64,000 bases of DNA from NCBI GenBank assembly GCA_905215345.1, contig CAJMPR010000014.1, positions 1 through 64,000 on the forward strand, read 5' to 3'. The DNA comes from an uncultured bacterium (GTDB lineage: Bacteria; Bacteroidota; Bacteroidia; Bacteroidales; Bacteroidaceae). Positions 18,529-27,152 of the stretch are shown here, piece after piece; position 1 is the stretch's first letter; every line of letters starts with the position of its first letter. The translations under genes and the position numbers were made by a program. The notes under the pieces are model-generated. The model searched no databases and was not told where the DNA came from. It saw only the letters and a list, made by a program, of their open reading frames with translations.

Positions 18529-20841
18529 ATGAATAATGTTTCTAAAGTAAAGATTACTGTTGGATATACCTTACTGCTGGGGGTGTTGCTGTTTTCCCTG
18601 TTTTTTGTACACCGGGAGATGGAGAATCTTATGCTTTCCGATAATCAGGATGTGCAATGGACCGATAGCTTGATTTCCCTTCTTCGTGAGAAGGATACGA
18701 ATACTATCCGTATGCTGCGTACACTCAGCGAAGCAAATGAGAATATGGTATCCACACGTGAAATAGAAGATATCATTGCCTCCCAGCAAGACTCGGTGCT
18801 AACGAAACAACGTGTGCAACGTCGCATTATCACCCATCGTGATACTGTCGTCACCAAACCTAAGAAGAAAGGGTTCTTCCGCCGGTTGGGTGAGGTGTTT
18901 GTACCACCCAAGAAAGACACGGCCATACAAGTGAAGACCTCCCTGGAATTTGCTACCGATACGTTGCTCGATGCTTATAACCCGGTAGATTCCCTGCAAG
19001 AAAAGCTGCGTGCCGTAGCGCAGCAGAAGAAGGGCGGCAATTCAATGGTGCAACGGCGTAAACGTACGCTTCAACGCACGGATAAGATACTGACTGCCCG
19101 TATTGATAGTCTGTTAAAAGGTTATGAACAGGAAACCTTGCAGCGTGCCCGTGATGAGGCGGAATATCAGCAATCCGTCCGTCGGCATTCCATTAGGATT
19201 ATCAGTGGCATTGCGGTTGGTGCAGTTCTGCTTTCGGCTTTTTTCCTGATACTTATAGGGCGTGATGTTACACGCAGTAATCGCTACCGCCGGGAGTTGG
19301 AAGAAGCCCGCCGCCACGCCGAAGACCTGCTGGCTATGCGGGAGAAGATGATGCTTGCCATTACCCACGACTTTAAAGCACCGCTCGGTTCTATCATGGG
19401 GTATGCCGATTTGCTTTCCCGCCTGACGGTAGACGAGCGTCAACGCTTCTATCTGGATAATATGAAGGTGTCCTCGGAGCACTTACTGAAATTAGTCGTA
19501 GATTTGCTTGATTTTCATCGTCTCGACCTTCATAAAGCGGAAATTAACCGGGTAACGTTCCATCCTGCCCGTTTATTGGAAGAAATCCGTGTCAGTTTCG
19601 AACCTTTGACGTCGGCCAAAGGACTGACTTTGCATTGCGATATTTCCCCGGAATTGGAGGGCGCTTTTATCAGCGATCCGCTTCGTTTACGGCAGATTGT
19701 CAACAATCTGTTATCCAATGCCGTGAAGTTTACCGATGAGGGAAGCATTACAATGACAGCTCGTTATGACAATCGCCGGTTGGTGGTTGCAATTACTGAT
19801 ACGGGTAAGGGAATGGAACCGGCTGACCGGAAGCGAATCTTTCAGGAGTTTACCCGCCTGCCCGGTGCGCAGGGCAAGGAAGGCTTCGGACTTGGACTTT
19901 CCATTGTGCGTATGCTTGTGCAGTTATTGGAAGGAACGATTGATGTAGACAGCGTGCTGGGTAAAGGAAGTACGTTTACGCTACGCATTCCTCTGTTCCC
20001 GATTAAGATAAATCAAGGAAATGAAGAATTAAGAATTAAGAATGAAGAATCGGGTTGTGCTGTCATGCCGGATAGTAATTCTTCATTCTTCATTCCTCAT
20101 TCTTCATTAAAAAAAGTCCTTCTTATTGACGATGACCGCATCCAGCTTACGCTTACCGCTGCCATGCTTCAACATAGTGGCATCACTTCGGTGTCGTGTA
20201 TGCAACTGGATGAACTGTTGGATGCCTTGCGTTCCGAAACCTTTGACGTGCTGCTCACCGATGTGCAGATGCCGGCTATCAACGGCTTCGACTTGCTGAA
20301 ATTGTTGCGCGCATCGAATATTCTCCAGGCGCAGACTATCCCCGTAATAGCCGTTACTGCCCGTAGTGACATGAAGCCGGAGGAATTTACGGCGCATGGC
20401 TTTGCAGGATGCCTGCACAAACCGTTTACGGTGGCGGAGCTGTTTCGGGAACTGAATGTAGAAGGCATCGGACAAGTACCTGCCCCGCGGAGTGAAGAAA
20501 TGCCTTATAATTTCTCTGCACTCACCGCTTTTTCCGAGGATGACCCTGAGGCGGCAAAGTCCATTCTCGAAAGTTTTGTTTCCGAAACCCTCCTCAATGC
20601 CGAACGCTTACAAAAGGCAGTAGAGACGGCTGATATGGATGAGGTAGCCGCCGTTTCGCATAAGATGATTCCCCTCTTTACCCTGATTGGCGCTACGGAA
20701 CTGGTAGAAGAACTTAAAATTCTGGAAAGTTTACGTGGCACTTCCTTTACCGCTGAACAGGAAGGGCGGGCACTTCATTCGCTTACTCTCATCGGGGATA
20801 TCATTCGTTTATATCATCAAAGCGGCCACCTCGGGCGATAG
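18529..20841 (+). CDS. Hybrid sensor histidine kinase with receiver and HPt domains
   Basis: This 770-residue protein starts with a membrane helix (about 9-26), has a long basic periplasmic segment (about 27-222) with charged, helical character, and a second helix (about 223-243). HisKA follows with H280 (AITHDFKAPLGS) and an HATPase domain to about 490 (N box 'NNLLSNAVKFTDEG', 'GFGLGLSIV'). Then come a linker, a receiver domain (about 525-640; D578 in LLTDVQMP) and an HPt-like domain (about 660-755; H711 in VSHKMIP). The internal phosphorelay needs an external response regulator; the sigma-54 regulator at 13508 lacks a kinase and is the nearest candidate. The linker at 20020-20108 is coded by an inverted-repeat element. 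The 3' end overlaps the opposite gene by 33 bp. Confidence 0.92.
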   Translation: MNNVSKVKITVGYTLLLGVLLFSLFFVHREMENLMLSDNQDVQWTDSLISLLREKDTNTIRMLRTLSEANENMVSTREIEDIIASQQDSVLTKQRVQRRIITHRDTVVTKPKKKGFFRRLGEVFVPPKKDTAIQVKTSLEFATDTLLDAYNPVDSLQEKLRAVAQQKKGGNSMVQRRKRTLQRTDKILTARIDSLLKGYEQETLQRARDEAEYQQSVRRHSIRIISGIAVGAVLLSAFFLILIGRDVTRSNRYRRELEEARRHAEDLLAMREKMMLAITHDFKAPLGSIMGYADLLSRLTVDERQRFYLDNMKVSSEHLLKLVVDLLDFHRLDLHKAEINRVTFHPARLLEEIRVSFEPLTSAKGLTLHCDISPELEGAFISDPLRLRQIVNNLLSNAVKFTDEGSITMTARYDNRRLVVAITDTGKGMEPADRKRIFQEFTRLPGAQGKEGFGLGLSIVRMLVQLLEGTIDVDSVLGKGSTFTLRIPLFPIKINQGNEELRIKNEESGCAVMPDSNSSFFIPHSSLKKVLLIDDDRIQLTLTAAMLQHSGITSVSCMQLDELLDALRSETFDVLLTDVQMPAINGFDLLKLLRASNILQAQTIPVIAVTARSDMKPEEFTAHGFAGCLHKPFTVAELFRELNVEGIGQVPAPRSEEMPYNFSALTAFSEDDPEAAKSILESFVSETLLNAERLQKAVETADMDEVAAVSHKMIPLFTLIGATELVEELKILESLRGTSFTAEQEGRALHSLTLIGDIIRLYHQSGHLGR
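20020..20108. repeat. AT-rich inverted-repeat element inside the hybrid kinase gene
   Basis: Two 31-nt arms (20020-20050 and 20078-20108) are inverted copies with 28 of 31 positions matching; the loop is 27 nt. The arms are built from 'gaatgaagaat' units. A close relative lies at 62068-62177. The element is in frame and codes the linker between the ATPase and receiver domains. Confidence 0.85.
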
Positions 20842-21600
20842 TTCGATGTTGCCGTCTTTGTCGGCAGTGATGAAATTGGCACATAGCAGTTCCTTGATGA
20901 TTTGTGCATAAGCAATGTTGCCTATACCGTGTAAGCGCTTTAAACTCTGCCATCCTTTTTGGGAAGTATATTTTAAAAGGTCGCGTACAGTGTTGATATT
21001 TGCTTGCGAATAAAGTACGCCACAGATGCGGAACGGTAAAAGTTCGTATAACTCGATATGTGTAGGGTCACTGGTGGCGAATCTGCCAAATACGGAATCG
21101 GGCTTCCTATTGAGACAGGTAGTAATTCGGTCCGTGTTTTTCTCTAAACCTTTCAGAATGGTTTTGTAAGTCCGTAAGGTTTGCTCGTAAGTCATTTTAT
21201 GCCGCACCGCCACTCTTGATATAGGCTCACCGGACGAAATGGTGAGGAAGATTTCCTTGAGGCGGTCGTCCGCTATCAGTTGTCCCAGTTTTTGGATAAG
21301 GATATGAAAGAGGGGTTGATACGGCTTCTGGGTTTTGAGTAGGAATAGTTCGTCATCGAATTGGGAGAGAATCGCCTCTTTCTCCTGTTTCTTCTCTTTT
21401 ATGATTTTCTCCAGATAACCCTCTTGTAGTCCTTGAGCTTTGTGGGCGTTGAGGCAGCGGTTCAGACTGTCTTCATCCAGCAATACTTCGTTATCGATGG
21501 TAGAAGAGACGATGTAACCTAAGCATTTCCAACTGCGGAGAGTAGATTCGGGGATGCCGTATTTCCTGGACAGTAGTTCGGGTGTTAGCCAATTAGCCAT
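20809..21600 (-). CDS. Predicted regulator with N-terminal HTH and RNA polymerase alpha-CTD-like C-terminus
   Basis: The 263-residue protein combines three DNA- or transcription-related parts. Residues 5-30 form a MerR/excisionase-like helix-turn-helix (LTPELLSRKYGIPESTLRSW). A charged coiled segment follows (about 58-85), then a helical middle with 'SRVAVRHKMTYEQTLRTYKTIL' (about 130-152), which looks like a sigma-4-type HTH. The C-terminus (about 188-245) resembles the RNA polymerase alpha C-terminal domain: 'LPFRICGVLYSQANINTVRDLL' and 'LKRLHGIGNIAYAQII', a helix-hairpin-helix pattern. I do not know a characterised homologue. The gene overlaps the kinase 3' end by 33 bp, tail to tail. A strong promoter about 360 bp upstream implies a long leader. 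Confidence 0.75.
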   Translation of the reverse strand: MANWLTPELLSRKYGIPESTLRSWKCLGYIVSSTIDNEVLLDEDSLNRCLNAHKAQGLQEGYLEKIIKEKKQEKEAILSQFDDELFLLKTQKPYQPLFHILIQKLGQLIADDRLKEIFLTISSGEPISRVAVRHKMTYEQTLRTYKTILKGLEKNTDRITTCLNRKPDSVFGRFATSDPTHIELYELLPFRICGVLYSQANINTVRDLLKYTSQKGWQSLKRLHGIGNIAYAQIIKELLCANFITADKDGNIELSPEVAALMI

Positions 21601-21963
21601 GCTTCCTCCTTCCTGCCGCCTATGGGCGAAGTTCGTACATCTTTCGAATAAAAGGTGATACGGTGTTTGTTTTCATTTGTTCTTTTCATACCTCTATGAA
21701 TATTTATGAATACCCGTATCTTGATGCATAAGCCGATAGGTGGTAGTTTATACACAAAGAAGCCGGGCAATGACTTCATGTTTATCCATACAAGAGGTAG
21801 AACCAGTACCCACAAAGCTCAATAAACATGTCATCACGCCCGACTTTTGGTCACACGTAAAACTTATCTATTGGAGCTTTGTTTTCTGCATTAAATAAAA
21901 TTTGGTTCTTTTCTTGTATGCATTATGTTCCAACGTGCCGTATTTCTCATCGGCTTTCGGGAA

Positions 21964-21994
21964 CAAAGATATAGATTAGTCTGGAGTTGACAAA
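21964..21994 (-). promoter_or_regulatory. Consensus promoter reading toward the alpha-CTD-like regulator
   Basis: On the minus strand TTTG (complement of 21991-21994) and TATCTTTG (complement of 21964-21971) are 19 bp apart, a perfect match to the Bacteroidetes consensus. The start site would be near 21957, giving a leader of about 357 nt before the ATG at 21600, long enough to hold an RNA regulator or a small gene. Confidence 0.75.
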
Positions 21995-22154
21995 GTGGTT
22001 GACAGATATTTTCTTCGTCGTTCCTCCTATTCTCTCTCTGTCTCCGTGCCTCCGTGTTCAAATATCAGTTTATTTCTTTCGGGCTATGTTAATTATCTTC
22101 CTCCTTTGTAAAGTAAGAGAACAGAGATTCTCTTTACCATTATCAGGGAAGTAC

Positions 22155-22286
22155 ATCCGGAATACATTTCCATCCTATTGGGAATGTAGTCCCACCACAT
22201 TGGGAACAAAGTTCCAACAAGCTGGGAATAGGGTTCCAACGCGTTGGGAATAAAGTCCCACCATAGAGGGAATCAGTGGAACTCTT
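22155..22286. repeat. 22-bp-period tandem inverted-repeat array upstream of tamB
   Basis: Units start at 22155, 22177, 22199, 22221, 22243 and 22265; the first and last are degenerate. The core is TTGGGAA, then 3-5 bases, then GTTCCAAC or GTCCCACC. Forward half-sites (TGGGAA) and inverted ones (TTCCAA) alternate every 11 bp, for example at 22201, 22212 and 22223. Both the unit (GGAAC-AAA-GTTCC) and the junction (CCAACGCGTTGG) are palindromic. Confidence 0.9.
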
Positions 22287-22428
22287 ATGTCGCTCGTAAT
22301 TAATGCATTATGTGAATCGGGAGTTTGAACTGATTAAAAAGAAATCTTCAAGTGTATTTTGACACACCCACATAAGAATGCTTTGTTAATATTGATTTTT
22401 TAGCTCATTATCAGAAGTAACTTCCGGC

Positions 22429-22460
22429 TCCCTCTCCTTGGGAGAGGGGTGGGGTGAGGC
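22429..22460. repeat. GC-rich hairpin element
   Basis: CCCTCTC and GAGAGGG pair across a short loop, followed by a purine-rich 'gtggggtgagg' tail. Similar CCCTC/GAGGG sequences occur at 36380-36418 and 43003-43075, so this is probably one dispersed extragenic repeat family. Confidence 0.5.
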
Positions 22461-22545
22461 TACATTTTTTATTATTTAGGAACTTTATCTCGAAATTAAT
22501 TGTTTACTTTGTACAACTTTTAATAGATGATAGTTTGACGTTCTA

Positions 22546-25500
22546 ATGAGAAGAAAATGGTTAAAGGGAGCACTTTGGGTGCTACTCACTCCTATTATCC
22601 TATTTGTAATATTGATGATATTGCTTTATGTGCCTCCTGTACAGAATTTTATACGGAAGCAGGCCACGGCAATAGCGTCAGATGCTACGGGTATGAATAT
22701 TTCCGTAGAAAGAATAGACCTTCGTTTCCCTTTGAACTTGCTTGTGCGTGGTGTGCAGGTGGTGCAACGGGCAGACAGTGCGGTGAATGTACAACGTCCC
22801 GATACACTGCTAAGCCTTGAAAGCCTGAACGTACATGTGCAGGCATGGCCTTTATTGAAAGGCAGGGTAGAGGTGGACGATATCACTCTGCGACAAGTAG
22901 CCGTTAATTCTTCCAATCTGCTGGAAGGAATGCATATAAAAGGTAAGCTCGGACGGCTTTTTCTTGAAAGTCATGGAATAGACTTAGGCAAGGAAGATGC
23001 CTTGGTGAATAAAGTGGAGCTTAGTGATACTCATGTGCAAGTAGTGTTGGCCGATACGACCGAGACCCCTCAGGATACCACGAAAACCGCTTTGAATTGG
23101 AAGATAGCGCTTCATACGCTGGGCTTGAAGAATGTTTCGGTGGATTTAAAGATGCCGCTCGATTCCATTTCTTTGGGAACCTACATCGGAGAGGCAAAGA
23201 TAGAAGACGCCAATGCCGACCTGAAACGGCAATATTATGGTTGGCGGAAATTCATACTGACCGGTTCTTCTTTTAATTACGATACAGGTACGGCGGTACC
23301 GGTCGAGGGATTTGATGCTTCACACATCGCTTTGCGCGATATCCGTATCGGCATTGATTCGGTAATGACTTGCGGGCGTAATATGAATGCCGTCATCAAG
23401 GAATTCTCGATGAACGACCGTTCCGGTTTGAGCGTTACTTCGCTGACGGGACGTATCTTCGCCGACTCCACAGTTATTCGTGTTCCTTATTTGCGGTTGC
23501 TCACTCCTCACAGTGAGATGGATTTAACGGCGCAGACTTATTGGGAACTGGTGGATATTCCCACTACCGGACGTTTGACTGCGCGTTTTAATGCCCTTAT
23601 CGGTAAGCAGGATGTACTTCTTTTTGCAGGTGGATTACCTAAAACTTTTAAAGAGGCTTATCCGTTCCGCCCGTTGGTGATTCGTGCCGGTACGGAAGGT
23701 AACTTGAAGCAAATGCAGATTTCACGTTTTACTGCCGAGTTGCCCGGCGCTTTTTCGCTAAGTGGAGGTGGGGAGTTCTGGAATCTCACGGATAGTTTGA
23801 AGCGTAGCGGTAAGCTCGACTTTGAAATGCAGACACAAGATTTGAATTTTCTTACCGGGTTAACGGGCGTAACGCCCGACGGTTCTATCGTAGTACCGGA
23901 GAATATGAATCTTCTGGCCCGCCTGGGACTGGAAGGCCAGCAATGTAATGCTACGTTGAATATAAAAGAAGGAGAAGGCAGCCTGAATCTGGACGCTGCT
24001 TATAACTTATCTACCGAAGCCTATAAAGCCGACCTCGCTATAGATGCCTTGCAACTTCATCATTTTTTGCCCAAAGACTCTATTTATACCCTTACGGCAA
24101 ATGTTGCCGCAAAAGGGAAAGGGGTGGATATTGCCTCTTACCGCACGGTTGCCGACCTGGAAGCTAAGTTGGAAGAACTGCAATATGCCCGTTGGAATAT
24201 CTCGGGTGTGAACTTGAATGCCGGTTTGAAGTCATCCGTAGCATCCGTGCGACTGACGAGTGACAATACTTTGTTGAAAATGCACTCCGAAGCAGATATG
24301 CGGCTCGACCGGAAATACATAGACGGCAGGCTGAACATGGCTGTCGAAGAAGTGGACTTATATAAACTGGGATTCGCTCCCAAACCTTTGGAGCATCCGT
24401 TTGCATTCCGTTTAGGTGCGGAAGCCCGACGTGATTCCATAAAATTACGGATGGATGCGGGCGATATGGATTTCCAGTTCCGCGCACGCAGTACCTTGAA
24501 GCAATTGCTGAATCAGTCGGATGAGTTTGTAGCTATCTTGAAGAAACAGTGGGAGGAGAGACGTTTGGACCATGCCGCTTTACGGCATGTTTTGCCGTCG
24601 GCCGGTATGCAATTAACGGCCGGTCAGAAGAACCCTGTAAGTTATTTCTTGAAAACAAAGGATGTGACGTTTGATGATTTTACACTGCGTTTTGGTTTCA
24701 CACCGACACGGGGTATCAATGGACGGACTTCCATTCACGGGTTGCATCTGGACTCATTGCAACTGGATACTATATTCTTCGCTGTCAAGCAGGATACCAC
24801 CCGTATGGTTATGCAAGGCGGTGTTATCAATGGACCTAAGAATCCGCAATTCGTATTCCGCAGTACGCTTACCGGGGAGATTCGTAGTGAGGATGCAGAG
24901 TTGACTGTCAACTATGTAGACGGACAGGGGCAAACAGGTGTGTTGTTCGGCGTCAATGCCCGTCCGCTTATGGGAGGACATGGCAAGGGAGACGGAATTA
25001 TATTCAGCCTGTTGCCTGCCGAACCGATTATCGCTTATCGTAAATTCCATTTTGTGGACGGCAGCAATTGGGTTTATCTGCACAAGAATATGCGTGTTTA
25101 TGCCAATATTGATATGGATAGCGATGAGGGGTTGTGTTTCCGTATGCAGTCGGATAAGAATGACAGTATTTCATTGCAGAATATAAATGTGGAATTGAGC
25201 CGTTTCCGGTTGGACGAATTGAGTAACGTGCTTCCTTATATGCCTCGACTCACTGGTCTGTTCTCTGCTGAAGCGCAATATATCCAGACTCCTACTTCTT
25301 TGCAGGTATCTGCCGAAGCTAATGTTGAAAAGTTGACTTATGAAAATCAGGCTGTCGGTGATATTGGCTTGGGCGCTACATGGTTGCCCGGTAATAAGGG
25401 AGAACATTATCTGAATACTTACTTCAGCTATGAAAATCAGGAAGTGCTGACTGCTGTCGGCGTGTTGACGCAAAAGGACGGCAAGGACACTTTGGAGGTC

Positions 25501-27102
25501 ACTACTACCTTCGAGCATTTCCCGATGAAGATAGCCAACGCTTTTATTCCCGACCAGATGGTTTCCTTTACCGGAGATGTTGACGGCGGTGTATATATCT
25601 ATGGCTCACCGGATAAACCGAAGATACATGGTGATATTGCATTGGATAGCGTATCGGTATATGCCCGTCAGGCAGGAGCACGTTACTGGTTTGACAAACG
25701 TCCGTTACAGATAAAAGATAATCAGTTGCTATTCGATAAATTTGCCATATATACCACAAGTAAGAATCCGTTTACGATTGATGGCAAGATTGATTTCCGC
25801 GATATGGAGCGTCCTACGGCTAATCTGAAATTGTTGGCTGAAAATTATACTTTACTGGATGCGCCGCGCACCCGTGAAAGCATGGTTTACGGCAAGGTAT
25901 TCGTTGACTTGAACGCTACGGTTCGTGGTCCGTTGGATGCACTGACAATGCGCGGAAATATGAATTTGCTGGGCAATACGGACGTTACCTATGTATTGAC
26001 CGACTCGCCGTTGACGGTTGAAGACCGGCTTGACGGACTCGTGACTTTCACTTCATTTACGGATAGTACATCGGTTAAAACCGATGAAGGGCCTGCGATG
26101 TCTTTGGGAGGCATGGATATGATTATGTCCGTACATATTGATAACGCCGTACGTCTGCGTGCCGACTTGAGCCCTGACCGCAGTAAATTTATAGAGTTGG
26201 AAGGCGGTGGCGATTTGAACATGCAATATACCCCGCAAGGAGATATCAGCCTTACCGGGCGTTATACTCTTTCGGGGGGTGTCATGAAGTACTCGCTTCC
26301 TATTATTCCGTTGAAAGAGTTCCAGATTAACAGCGGCAGTTATGTGGACTGGCGGGGTGACCCAATGAACCCGACATTGAATCTGAAAGCTACCGAACGT
26401 ATGCGTGCTTCGGTGGCCGATGGTGATAACGGCGGTTCACGTGTGGTGAACTTTGACGTGTCCATTGCTATTAAGAATCGTCTGGACGCGCCTGAACTTA
26501 TCTTTGATATAGCGGCTCCCGATGACGCGGCTATTGAGAATGAATTACAGGCTATGGGTGCCGAGGAACGTAGTAAGCAAGCTATTGCCATGCTGGCAAC
26601 GGGAGTTTATATGAATAGCGGTGTCAAAGGCGGCGGATTGACAATGGGTAGCGCCTTGAACAGTGTGCTGCAAAGTCAGATTAATGCGTTAGCCGGTTCG
26701 GCATTGCAGAGCGTGAATGCCAACTTTACTTTGGGAGTGGAAGACCGTACGGCAGCCGAGACCGGTGATAAACAGACCGATTATAGTTTCCGGTATTCAC
26801 AGCGTCTTTTCAATGACCGCATACAGATTGTTATTGGCGGTAAAGTTTCGACAGGGGCTAACGCAACAAACAATGCGGAATCTTTTATTGATAATATCTC
26901 ACTTGAATATAGGCTGGATACTTCGGGAACCCGCTATGTTCGTGTGTTCTATGATAAGAACTACGAAAGTGTGCTCGACGGTGAAATAACTGAAACCGGT
27001 ATCGGTCTTGTTCTTCGTCGCAAGATGGACCGGTTGGGTGAACTGTTTATCTTTAAGAAAAAGAAAAAGCCTGCACCGGTTGAAGAAGAGGGTAAAAAGT
27101 GA
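22546..27102 (+). CDS. tamB: TamB-like translocation and assembly protein
   Basis: The 1518-residue protein has one N-terminal membrane anchor (about residues 8-32) and a very long beta-rich periplasmic body, with the DUF490/TamB domain in the last 450 residues (about 1050-1490; 'GGGDLNMQYTPQGDISLTGRY' split, and 'LSGGVMKYSLP'). TamB spans the periplasm as a lipid-channel-like groove and works with an outer-membrane Omp85 partner in outer-membrane biogenesis or phospholipid transport. The partner gene, tamL, follows at once. The basic 'FKKKKKP' tail at the C-terminus is notable. Length is in the usual range for Bacteroidetes TamB. Confidence 0.93.
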   Translation: MRRKWLKGALWVLLTPIILFVILMILLYVPPVQNFIRKQATAIASDATGMNISVERIDLRFPLNLLVRGVQVVQRADSAVNVQRPDTLLSLESLNVHVQAWPLLKGRVEVDDITLRQVAVNSSNLLEGMHIKGKLGRLFLESHGIDLGKEDALVNKVELSDTHVQVVLADTTETPQDTTKTALNWKIALHTLGLKNVSVDLKMPLDSISLGTYIGEAKIEDANADLKRQYYGWRKFILTGSSFNYDTGTAVPVEGFDASHIALRDIRIGIDSVMTCGRNMNAVIKEFSMNDRSGLSVTSLTGRIFADSTVIRVPYLRLLTPHSEMDLTAQTYWELVDIPTTGRLTARFNALIGKQDVLLFAGGLPKTFKEAYPFRPLVIRAGTEGNLKQMQISRFTAELPGAFSLSGGGEFWNLTDSLKRSGKLDFEMQTQDLNFLTGLTGVTPDGSIVVPENMNLLARLGLEGQQCNATLNIKEGEGSLNLDAAYNLSTEAYKADLAIDALQLHHFLPKDSIYTLTANVAAKGKGVDIASYRTVADLEAKLEELQYARWNISGVNLNAGLKSSVASVRLTSDNTLLKMHSEADMRLDRKYIDGRLNMAVEEVDLYKLGFAPKPLEHPFAFRLGAEARRDSIKLRMDAGDMDFQFRARSTLKQLLNQSDEFVAILKKQWEERRLDHAALRHVLPSAGMQLTAGQKNPVSYFLKTKDVTFDDFTLRFGFTPTRGINGRTSIHGLHLDSLQLDTIFFAVKQDTTRMVMQGGVINGPKNPQFVFRSTLTGEIRSEDAELTVNYVDGQGQTGVLFGVNARPLMGGHGKGDGIIFSLLPAEPIIAYRKFHFVDGSNWVYLHKNMRVYANIDMDSDEGLCFRMQSDKNDSISLQNINVELSRFRLDELSNVLPYMPRLTGLFSAEAQYIQTPTSLQVSAEANVEKLTYENQAVGDIGLGATWLPGNKGEHYLNTYFSYENQEVLTAVGVLTQKDGKDTLEVTTTFEHFPMKIANAFIPDQMVSFTGDVDGGVYIYGSPDKPKIHGDIALDSVSVYARQAGARYWFDKRPLQIKDNQLLFDKFAIYTTSKNPFTIDGKIDFRDMERPTANLKLLAENYTLLDAPRTRESMVYGKVFVDLNATVRGPLDALTMRGNMNLLGNTDVTYVLTDSPLTVEDRLDGLVTFTSFTDSTSVKTDEGPAMSLGGMDMIMSVHIDNAVRLRADLSPDRSKFIELEGGGDLNMQYTPQGDISLTGRYTLSGGVMKYSLPIIPLKEFQINSGSYVDWRGDPMNPTLNLKATERMRASVADGDNGGSRVVNFDVSIAIKNRLDAPELIFDIAAPDDAAIENELQAMGAEERSKQAIAMLATGVYMNSGVKGGGLTMGSALNSVLQSQINALAGSALQSVNANFTLGVEDRTAAETGDKQTDYSFRYSQRLFNDRIQIVIGGKVSTGANATNNAESFIDNISLEYRLDTSGTRYVRVFYDKNYESVLDGEITETGIGLVLRRKMDRLGELFIFKKKKKPAPVEEEGKK

Positions 27103-27152
27103 TAAGACGGTAATGTGATAATGTTGATAAGCTGTAAAAAGTGATAAATGAT

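Larger units (their letters stand above)
21601..22545. other. 945-bp divergent intergenic region
   Basis: No convincing gene is seen. It holds a consensus minus-strand promoter (21964-21994), a leader of about 360 nt toward the gene at 21600, the 22-bp-period array at 22155-22286, a GC-rich hairpin at 22429-22450 (CCCTCTC / GAGAGGG), and then the AT-rich leader of tamB. Confidence 0.7.

Noticed and set aside
21585..21815. A 76-residue frame upstream of and overlapping the alpha-CTD-like regulator
   Set aside because: It starts at TTG, overlaps the regulator start out of frame, and resembles no known family.
21987..22253. An 88-residue plus-strand frame before tamB
   Set aside because: It runs into the repeat array, so its end is repeat-derived, and its composition is not protein-like.
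22155..22286. CRISPR array
   Set aside because: Units are 22 bp with no unique spacers between them and no cas genes in the window; they are contiguous tandem palindromes.
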